A stretch of DNA of 64,000 bases from Ancrocorticia sp047602305 (lineage in GTDB: Bacteria > Actinomycetota > Actinomycetes > Actinomycetales > Actinomycetaceae): contig JASGHO010000001.1 of assembly GCA_047602305.1 (NCBI GenBank), forward strand, positions 992,001 to 1,056,000, in the 5' to 3' direction. Within the stretch, counting starts at the first letter, position 1. Each line of letters begins with the position of its first letter. A program made the translations under genes and the position numbers. Positions 58,531-64,000 of this stretch are shown here, in pieces. The notes below the pieces were generated by a model. That model did no database searches, was not told the DNA's origin, and saw nothing but the letters and a program-made list of their open reading frames with translations.

Positions 58531-59931
58531 TCAACCTGGCTGAGTTGCTCCACTTGCTTGAACATCAGAACTAGCTGGAGCGAGGTCCACCGCAGGGGTC
58601 CCATTAGCTTCCTTGTTATCCGCACCCACAGTCGTCTCCGGTGTTTCAATTTGCCCCTCTGATTGAGCCTCACCCAGTACCTCGATGGACTTCCACTCGG
58701 CTCCCTTGCTAGCGAGTATCGCCACATATGCTTTGGAATCCAACGGATGCCCAGCGGCAACAATCCCTTGGTTGCCAAAGAGCAGATAGTCTGCCTCCAC
58801 TGAACAGTTAATGTGAACTCTCGGAGCAAGAAGGCGACGCGTCACAGTTGCTTGGCTCGTCTCTGCGCTTACCCCATTGATGACCAGGACGTACGAATTC
58901 TCAGCCGTTACAACGAACTGTTCGGCACTGTAGGCAGCAGTGAGCGGGCTCATGTCCGCCTTCTCTGACCGTGTGGTGATGCGCTCGATGAATGACTTGA
59001 CTTGAAAGAGGACCGCCTCAAGCTGATTGCGCACCTCGGCCAAATACGACTGCACCCACTGATGTTCGTCTATTTGATCTTCCAGTATCTTCACATTCTG
59101 TGACTTGTTCCCGTCCCTTGACAGATGATCTCTAGACTGTTGGCACTCGGCCATCTCGTTCGCCACTTGTGTAACAGAGCCTTCGATCTCTTGCAACTTA
59201 CTCACTGCCATGCCGTACTCCGTTGTCAGCTTGCTGACCCTCTTCGACAAGTCCGAATTTTCGGTCGGAACGCCAAATCCCACGTACTGGAGCTTTAGCT
59301 TCAGGCAATCCTCAGCATTCTTGAGCAGGTCGTTGATTACTTTGGTGTGAAGATTGAGTGCGGGAATGTCCACCGTATTCGAGGCCACTATGGTCTCGGT
59401 TTCCAAGAGCGAAAGCAGCTCGGTGAGCACTTCTCCGGCCAATGCGAACCCGGCAGCGGACGGCGTTCCTCCCCCTTGGAGTGACATTCCAGAGCTTCTT
59501 GCCGTCGTGGAGCCGTCCGACCTGCTCGGTGGGTTGTGACGCACTGTCTCAGCATTCTTACGCGCCGTCTCAAGCACCTTGCTGAGCGACGAGGCCTCAT
59601 GTCTGAGGTGGTGATACGCAGATATCGCTGCTGCATCCGCCAACTTCGAGGTGATAAGAATACTCGTCGGCTCATTGCCCGTCTCCTGCTCACCGCCCGC
59701 CTCTGCCTTCTTACGAGCAACTGCCTTACGCACTTCCTTCGCAATGTCCGAAGCAACTGCTTTGAGCCCCAGACCAATCATCTCGGCTTGGCGCAGCGCT
59801 TTGCCTTCACTGAACGTGACGGTGTTTCTTTGTAGGTTCGAGATGTTGGGCATGAGCCCTGCAATCTGCGCTAAGCCATTGTTGGGTTCCCCTGATCGGG
59901 TTGCGATCACGATGTCCTGAGAACTAGACAT
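58531..59931 (-). CDS. Unrecognised 466-residue coiled-coil protein of the protease cluster
   Basis: No known family recognised. The N-terminal 130 residues are helical (GKALRQAEMIGLGLKAVASDIAKEVRKAVARKKAEAGG; SAYHHLRHEASSLSKVLETARKNAETV). A weakly hydrophobic helix (AAGFALAGEVLTELLSLLE) lies near residue 170, then a long coiled coil (SDLSKRVSKLTTEYGMAVSKLQEIEGSVTQVANEM; EVRNQLEAVLFQVKSFIERI). A beta-rich part follows (RVHINCSVEADYLLFGNQGIV) and a Pro/Thr/Ala-rich disordered tail. Cytoplasmic. GGGAGGAG precedes ATG 59931. The promoter matches the cluster's ECF motif, so it is a likely substrate or effector of the proteases. Confidence 0.8.
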   Translation of the reverse strand: MSSSQDIVIATRSGEPNNGLAQIAGLMPNISNLQRNTVTFSEGKALRQAEMIGLGLKAVASDIAKEVRKAVARKKAEAGGEQETGNEPTSILITSKLADAAAISAYHHLRHEASSLSKVLETARKNAETVRHNPPSRSDGSTTARSSGMSLQGGGTPSAAGFALAGEVLTELLSLLETETIVASNTVDIPALNLHTKVINDLLKNAEDCLKLKLQYVGFGVPTENSDLSKRVSKLTTEYGMAVSKLQEIEGSVTQVANEMAECQQSRDHLSRDGNKSQNVKILEDQIDEHQWVQSYLAEVRNQLEAVLFQVKSFIERITTRSEKADMSPLTAAYSAEQFVVTAENSYVLVINGVSAETSQATVTRRLLAPRVHINCSVEADYLLFGNQGIVAAGHPLDSKAYVAILASKGAEWKSIEVLGEAQSEGQIETPETTVGADNKEANGTPAVDLAPASSDVQASGATQPG

Positions 59932-60038
59932 GAAACACTCCTCCCGGTTGACAGCCAGCCGGCACAGGATAAAAGCTATCGAATTGCCGTTCCGCCGAGC
60001 TCGTGCTGTGTTTGAAAGCAGCGGTCGCTGCCATACAG

Positions 60039-60067
60039 AAGGAGCATCATGACGACGTGTTGATACA
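60039..60067 (-). promoter_or_regulatory. Putative ECF promoter of the coiled-coil gene
   Basis: On the minus strand TGTATCAA (60067-60060), 15 nt, CTCCTT (60044-60039): identical boxes and spacing to the promoter at 57076-57104. The leader to ATG 59931 would be about 100 nt. Confidence 0.65.
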
Positions 60068-60198
60068 CAACCTATGGGAACACTCATAGTTACGGCTAGG
60101 GGTAAATGGTTCGCCGTCGCTTCCGGTATCAGCCCGCGCCTACGGCCCAAGCCGCGGGCTCGGCGCCGTCGTCGACCCAACAGAAACTAACCCGGCTA

Positions 60199-60228
60199 TG
60201 TATCAAACAGCCAACCAACATCCTCCTC
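60199..60228 (+). promoter_or_regulatory. Putative ECF promoter of the papain-chagasin operon
   Basis: TGTATCAA (60199-60206), 16 nt, CTCCTC (60223-60228). The flanking AAAC after the first box is shared with the protease-sigma promoter (TGTATCAAAC). Start codon ATG 60294 lies about 60 nt past the expected transcription start. Confidence 0.6.
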
Positions 60229-60293
60229 ATAGTGTCGGCGCGCTTCAGACGTCCCTCGGGTGGGCGGCCACGCCGATTCCACAAGGAGGAGCA

Positions 60294-61406
60294 ATGTCCA
60301 AGGAGTATGATCTGGAAGCGGTGCGAGCCCAGATCGAAAAGTCACCCTTCGACTGGACAGCCGAAGAAAATGGCATGACCAAACTGAGCGAAGCCGAACG
60401 CAATCGCTACCTCGGCGTCCCTCTGCCGCCGCGGGAGAAGCTCGACGAGATGATCAAGGCCGCCGAGGCCCAGCAGATCGAGAAGGAAGCACTCGCCGCA
60501 TCCAGTGCCGCAGCGCTTCCTGCAGCATTCAACCTCAACAACATCGCTGGCCAGAGTTACGTATCCGGAATCACCAATCAGGGTGGTTGTGGTTCATGTG
60601 TCGCCTTCGGTGTGGCAGCGACGCTTGAAGGTACCGCACGTTACACGCGCAGAATGCCCCGGCTCGAGATTGATCTGTCCGAAGCGCACCTGTTCTACGG
60701 GTGGGCCAAGTCGGAGGGTCGTAACTGTGACAACGGCTGGTGGCCAATCAATGGCCTAAGATTCAGTACCGATCGGGGCGTCACCTACGAAGTCAACTGG
60801 CCCTACACTGCCGGAAATACCAACGGTGGAAGCCTCCCAGCCACTTGGGAGTCACACCGCGCGAAGTCCGCGGGCCTAGTCAATCTCACCGGCAATATCG
60901 CTGGTATCAAGCAGCACCTCAACAGCTTCGGCCCTGTAGCTGCGTGCTTCATTGTCTATGACGACTTCTACGCGCTCGGCTCCGGCGTCTATCGCCGTAC
61001 GAGCAACGTTGAGCGAGGCGGACATTGCGTGGCCATCGTCGGATACGACGACGCCCAGCAGGCATGGATCTGCAAGAACAGCTGGGGAACCTCTCATGGC
61101 GATAAGAAGGGATTCTTCCTCATGGGCTACGGGCAGTGCTTGATCGAGACCTGGCAGGTTGTCGGTGTGCAAGGCGTCAACCTCCGCACATGGACCGGCA
61201 ACAAGAAGGTTGTGGGACTGTGGTCCAGCGGCCACGAACTGAACGCCCACGCTTACATTGCCGACTATGGCTGGATCCGAATCGGCGGCAACACTCAGAT
61301 CGCCCATCACACCTTGCTCAACGAGATCGCGAACAGCAAGCTTCTCGATCACGTTGTCAACGTCTACAACAACGACGGCGTCATCAGTACTGTCTACGCC
61401 TACTAG
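60294..61406 (+). CDS. Papain-like (C1) cysteine protease with extra C-terminal domain
   Basis: A 370-residue protease, no signal peptide. The N-terminal 80 residues are a short charged propeptide-like helix region (EAVRAQIEKSPFDWTAEENGMTKLSEAERNRYLG). Catalytic domain: Gln96 and Cys102 in NQGGCGSCVAFG (Val replaces the usual Trp after Cys), His244 in RGGHCVAIVGYDD, Asn262 in CKNSWGTS. Residues from about 303 form an added domain (NKKVVGLWSSGHELNAHAYIADYGWIRI) that resembles the protein encoded next. AAGGAGGA precedes ATG 60294. It heads an operon ending in a chagasin-type inhibitor, the natural inhibitor class of C1 proteases. Confidence 0.93.
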   Translation: MSKEYDLEAVRAQIEKSPFDWTAEENGMTKLSEAERNRYLGVPLPPREKLDEMIKAAEAQQIEKEALAASSAAALPAAFNLNNIAGQSYVSGITNQGGCGSCVAFGVAATLEGTARYTRRMPRLEIDLSEAHLFYGWAKSEGRNCDNGWWPINGLRFSTDRGVTYEVNWPYTAGNTNGGSLPATWESHRAKSAGLVNLTGNIAGIKQHLNSFGPVAACFIVYDDFYALGSGVYRRTSNVERGGHCVAIVGYDDAQQAWICKNSWGTSHGDKKGFFLMGYGQCLIETWQVVGVQGVNLRTWTGNKKVVGLWSSGHELNAHAYIADYGWIRIGGNTQIAHHTLLNEIANSKLLDHVVNVYNNDGVISTVYAY

Positions 61407-61482
61407 GGACCGCGCGTTCGCCATCAGTCCCTCAACTTTCGACCACTTTTCTACGCAGAGCTACATCACAAGGAGAATAGCC

Positions 61483-61851
61483 ATGTCCCCCACGCTCGCA
61501 GCGCCCGTTCTGGGCGAAGCACCCGTCCTGACACCGAATACTCTCGAACAGTCCGTCGTTACCGATGCTCCGGTTCCGACGCTGGTGCCACCCTCGGAGG
61601 CTGTTGACGAATCTGAACTCTCAGCCAAGGCCACCATTTCAGGTAAGGCCATCACGGCACTCTATTCGGATGCCTTCAACCGCAACTTCTGGCTCCATGT
61701 CAATGGGGTCGGGTGGAAGAAGGTCTCCCAGGCAACCGACTCCGGAGCCACCTCAATTGCCCTGATCGGCGCGTTGGCCAAAGCCATGAACCGCGCCCCC
61801 ACCATGAACGACGACGCATCCGGCATCGTGCAGGACATCGTCGTATGGTAA
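61483..61851 (+). CDS. 122-residue partner sharing a domain with the papain-like protease
   Basis: A small cytoplasmic protein. Residues 1-50 are Pro/Val/Thr-rich and probably disordered. The rest (GKAITALYSDAFNRNFWLHVNGVGWKKVS and on to GIVQDIVVW) lines up with the protease's last 68 residues: K-x-V/I-x-G/A-L-W/Y-S, Asn at the same place, G-W-I/K-R/K-V/I. So it carries one copy of the same domain without the protease. AAGGAG precedes ATG 61483. Possible roles are target, adaptor or decoy of the protease. Chagasin gene begins 11 bp after its stop. Confidence 0.82.
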   Translation: MSPTLAAPVLGEAPVLTPNTLEQSVVTDAPVPTLVPPSEAVDESELSAKATISGKAITALYSDAFNRNFWLHVNGVGWKKVSQATDSGATSIALIGALAKAMNRAPTMNDDASGIVQDIVVW

Positions 61852-61861
61852 CTGTGGTGTC

Positions 61862-62191
61862 ATGAATCGCATCATCTGCACGGAGGAGGTCACCATCCCA
61901 GTTATGGCCGGGGTTGGTGACCTCCTCGAGGTGCATCTCAACGAGAATGCCAGTACCGGTTACCTATGGGAAATTGCCGAACTTCCTTCGTTCTTGAAAA
62001 GCGAGGGGGCGGTAACAGAATTCGGGACTAACAGGGCAGCCGGAGCGAGCGCCCAACGCATCTTCTCGTTCACTGCCCCATCCGATGGCGAGGGAAATCT
62101 AGTACTTCGATTGCGGCGCTTTTGGGATCACGAACCAGTACGGGTAGCCTCCTGGAGGGTTATAGTTCAGGGCGCCGCCGAAGCCAGTTAG
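61862..62191 (+). CDS. Chagasin-type cysteine protease inhibitor
   Basis: A 109-residue Ig-fold inhibitor of papain-family proteases. Loop BC is NASTGYLWEI (consensus NPTTGYxW), loop DE lies at AAGASAQRIFSFTA, and loop FG at RRFWDHEPV (consensus RPW). These three loops plug the active-site cleft of C1 enzymes. No signal peptide, matching the cytoplasmic protease two genes upstream. Only 11 bp separate it from the 122-residue gene. It probably keeps the protease in check inside the cell. Its stop overlaps the stop of the convergent acyltransferase gene by four bases. Confidence 0.9.
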   Translation: MNRIICTEEVTIPVMAGVGDLLEVHLNENASTGYLWEIAELPSFLKSEGAVTEFGTNRAAGASAQRIFSFTAPSDGEGNLVLRLRRFWDHEPVRVASWRVIVQGAAEAS

Positions 62192-63606
62192 CCGATCTCA
62201 GGAACGTCATGCCGTCTTGCCGGCAGCTTCCTTACCACCAGTTGGACGATTTTCGACAGCAACGCCTCCAGCGGCCCCTTGCGTTTCGTTGCGGCGAGCA
62301 CCGCGCCAATCATCAGCGCCGCCGAAAGCTGGAGCGCGAAGATCTTGGTTCCTGCGCCCCACCACGGCATGACGAACTCTCCCGTTTCGGGCATCATCGC
62401 GACGGCAGCAATGAAGAGCACTCCCGTCACGATGACGTGCAGCGAGTAGATGGTGAGCGGCGCGGCGCCCGTGCATCGCACGGTTTCTACCAGCCGGTTT
62501 CTGCGTCCGACCAACGCCACGTCAAGAGCCAGCACCATGAGAGCGACGACGGCGAGCGACGTCCCGATCGTATACATCAGGTCGATGACGGATCCCGAGT
62601 GCGGGGTGGCCAGGAGCTGTGCCCACGGGTCGGGTGTCACGGGCGCTCCGAAGCTCACTCCGAACAGGATAAGGTGCTGCTGGTCCGCAGGTATCGCGAA
62701 GAAGTTCTCGGGGGTGAGCCCGGCAATTCCGGTGAAACCGAACTGCTCAAGATGGCTAACCACATACCAGGACACCAGCCGTGCCACGATCGCCATGGGC
62801 ACACCGATCGCCAGAAGCCTGATGGCCGCCTTCTTCAGCTGATCGCGCGCATCCGCCGAGACCACGAATCGCCCGATCATCATGCCCACCATGAGATAGA
62901 CGCACCATGTCACCGCCGGATAAACGCCCGTCAGTAGCCAGGCGCGAAGAGATTCCAACGGCTCGCTGACCAGCGTCATGATGTCCGTACCTCGCATATC
63001 GACCAGTTCTTCCCCACCGATCCCGATACCCAGCCCCTCGCGTACTGACGCGTTGAAGGGGCCGACGACGGCGAGCAGCCCCGAGAGTCCTGCCAGCAGC
63101 CAGTTCGGAGCCGTCAGGAGTGGGGCGATGAGGATCATGGAGACGCCGTAGTAGGTGAGCACTACCGCGATGGAGCCCGGAATGAATCCCAGCAAGAGCC
63201 CGATGACAATGAGTACCACGCCTCGAACGACGACGGCGAGCCGCGCGGCTCCGGCCCTTCCCTCCGCTAGCAGGCGCCGGGTGGCAAAGACCGTACTCAC
63301 GCCTCCCAACACGGCAAACAGGGCGGCAGAGGTGCCCGCCGCGATCATCTCCACAAGATGCGCCGCGCCAAGTTCAAAGGGCGAAACATCAGAGAAGTTT
63401 GACTGGACCGCGATCAAATGCGCGGACATCATGCCGATGATGGCCAGGAAGCGCGCAATATCCACGCCGACGTAGCGGGTCATCGAACGCCTGTCATCAA
63501 CGGGACCCTGCTCGAACTGGACCGGGCCGTTACTGGGTGAGAGGGCGCCGTCGTCGTTATGAGACAACAAACCCGAGGAGTCAAGGTGAGTGGCGGTGAT
63601 ATCCAT
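62188..63606 (-). CDS. DUF1624/HGSNAT-like membrane acyltransferase
   Basis: A 472-residue membrane protein. A polar N-terminal tail of about 45 residues leads to RYVGVDIARFLAIIGMMSAH, the GxDxxRxxAxxGM start typical of DUF1624/DUF418 and heparan-alpha-glucosaminide acetyltransferase relatives. Ten or so spans follow, ending with GAAPLTIYSLHVIVTGVLF, the conserved Tyr-x-x-His segment. These proteins move acyl groups across the membrane onto sugars or other acceptors. ATG 63606 has AGGA upstream; ATG 63483 would remove the tail. A copy of the recurrent 13-mer lies in the tail codons. Substrate unknown. Confidence 0.83.
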   Translation of the reverse strand: MDITATHLDSSGLLSHNDDGALSPSNGPVQFEQGPVDDRRSMTRYVGVDIARFLAIIGMMSAHLIAVQSNFSDVSPFELGAAHLVEMIAAGTSAALFAVLGGVSTVFATRRLLAEGRAGAARLAVVVRGVVLIVIGLLLGFIPGSIAVVLTYYGVSMILIAPLLTAPNWLLAGLSGLLAVVGPFNASVREGLGIGIGGEELVDMRGTDIMTLVSEPLESLRAWLLTGVYPAVTWCVYLMVGMMIGRFVVSADARDQLKKAAIRLLAIGVPMAIVARLVSWYVVSHLEQFGFTGIAGLTPENFFAIPADQQHLILFGVSFGAPVTPDPWAQLLATPHSGSVIDLMYTIGTSLAVVALMVLALDVALVGRRNRLVETVRCTGAAPLTIYSLHVIVTGVLFIAAVAMMPETGEFVMPWWGAGTKIFALQLSAALMIGAVLAATKRKGPLEALLSKIVQLVVRKLPARRHDVPEIG

Positions 63607-63664
63607 GCGTCCTACTCTTTCACCAACTCAGCCGCTCAGCATCAGCGCTGGCTATCGTGCCCGG

Positions 63665-63725
63665 GTAGAGCTGGCTCTACGTTGGCGCCCACACAACCCA
63701 GGACTTTAATCCCACAGAGTGGGAT
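63665..63725. promoter_or_regulatory. Two dyads upstream of the acetyl-CoA synthetase gene
   Basis: GTAGAGC-TG-GCTCTAC (63665-63680) and ATCCCA-cagag-TGGGAT (63709-63725) lie in the divergent gap. The second ends 92 bp before the synthetase ATG. Either could be an operator; no regulator gene is adjacent in the window. Confidence 0.4.
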
Positions 63726-63817
63726 GTTTCCGAAATCCCTTACGGCACGCGCGTCATCGCTGCTACAACTCATGAGTGACGGACGTCATAAGACCTGAGA
63801 GAGTCGGAGGGGACAAG

Positions 63818-64000
63818 ATGGCGAATCAGCAGATCTACTCACCAAGCCAAGAAGTCGTGGACGAAGCATGGATCAACGACTGGCGGGGGCTCATGGAGTC
63901 CGCCAACGCCGATCCCATCGCGTATTGGGAAAGCCGAGCCAACGAGCTCACCTGGTCAAAGCCCTGGGACAAAGTCCTCGACGATTCGAAGGCGCCTTTC
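63818..64000 (+). CDS. acs: Acetyl-CoA synthetase / acyl-CoA ligase, N-terminal part (cut by window edge)
   Basis: Sixty-one codons are visible: MANQQIYSPSQEVVDEAWIN, then DWRGLMESANADPIAYWESRANELTWSKPWDKVLDD. The SPSQEVVDEAWI and DPIAYWESRANELTWSKPW patterns match the N-terminal ACAS_N domain of AMP-forming acetyl-CoA synthetases and related propionyl/acyl ligases. GGAGGGG precedes ATG 63818. The adenylation core lies beyond the window, so the exact substrate cannot be judged; the gene symbol is tentative. Confidence 0.85.
   Translation, partial: MANQQIYSPSQEVVDEAWINDWRGLMESANADPIAYWESRANELTWSKPWDKVLDDSKAPF

Overview
The window reads as chromosomal DNA of a high-GC (about 58-60% by eye) Gram-positive actinobacterium. 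The supporting signs are dense GC-biased coding, Actinomycetales-style regulators and membrane proteins, frequent GTG/TTG starts and a DtxR/IdeR-like iron box. The gene set (alpha-glucosidases, LacZ-type galactosidase, xylulokinase, many MFS exporters, polyprenyl-phosphate sugar transferase) fits a host-associated member of the Actinomycetaceae (Arcanobacterium/Trueperella/Schaalia-like). The genus is inference. No rRNA, tRNA, CRISPR array or intact transposase was seen.

Left part (1-37.7 kb) is mostly metabolism and transport. 0.2-4.6 kb: acetyltransferase, AEC transporter, GH13 alpha-glucosidase and LacI regulator with a perfect 30-bp operator palindrome. 5-11 kb: MFS exporters and an aminotransferase with divergent MarR and Lrp regulators, then an oxidoreductase. 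11-15.5 kb: a second, paralogous GH13 enzyme divergent from a GH31 alpha-glucosidase. 15.5-20.2 kb: a three-gene iron-type ABC transporter/TetR operon behind a DtxR-like box. 20.3-25.2 kb: a patchwork with a frameshifted NmrA-like gene, a solitary RelB antitoxin and an SRPBCC gene carrying a copied RelB tail. 25.2-31.9 kb: MFS/XRE pair, carboxymuconolactone decarboxylase-like protein and GH2 beta-galactosidase followed by a truncated gene start. 32-37.7 kb: PadR/membrane pair, OsmC, MFS and xylulokinase.

Middle (37.7-51.6 kb) is more accessory. It holds an AT-richer unknown gene, an orphan adenine methyltransferase with the 3' relic of a BsuBI/PstI-type restriction gene, a MITE-like element with 15-bp inverted ends, a second PadR/membrane pair, and a sugar transferase and cytidylyltransferase separated by a long leader. 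A NarL-type two-component system follows, with a 16-residue Trp-rich peptide gene placed before its kinase. Last is a CopL-like copper lipoprotein behind a CsoR-like palindrome.

The most striking part is 51.6-62.2 kb, a protease network. A coupled operon encodes a subtilisin-like protease with five SGIGY-type repeats, an ECF sigma factor, a small Ig-like protein and a TPR-CHAT (caspase-like) protease. Around it lie a second subtilisin, a coiled-coil protein, and a papain-like protease with a small partner protein and a chagasin-type inhibitor. None of these proteins shows a signal peptide. Four promoters in the cluster, three of them outside the sigma operon, share a two-part motif, TGTATCAA - 15/16 nt - CTCCTT-like. 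That suggests a local sigma regulon tying the proteases together. The right end holds a DUF1624-type membrane acyltransferase and the start of an acetyl-CoA synthetase. A 13-mer, GGCGCCGTCGTCG, recurs in the window far more than base composition predicts.
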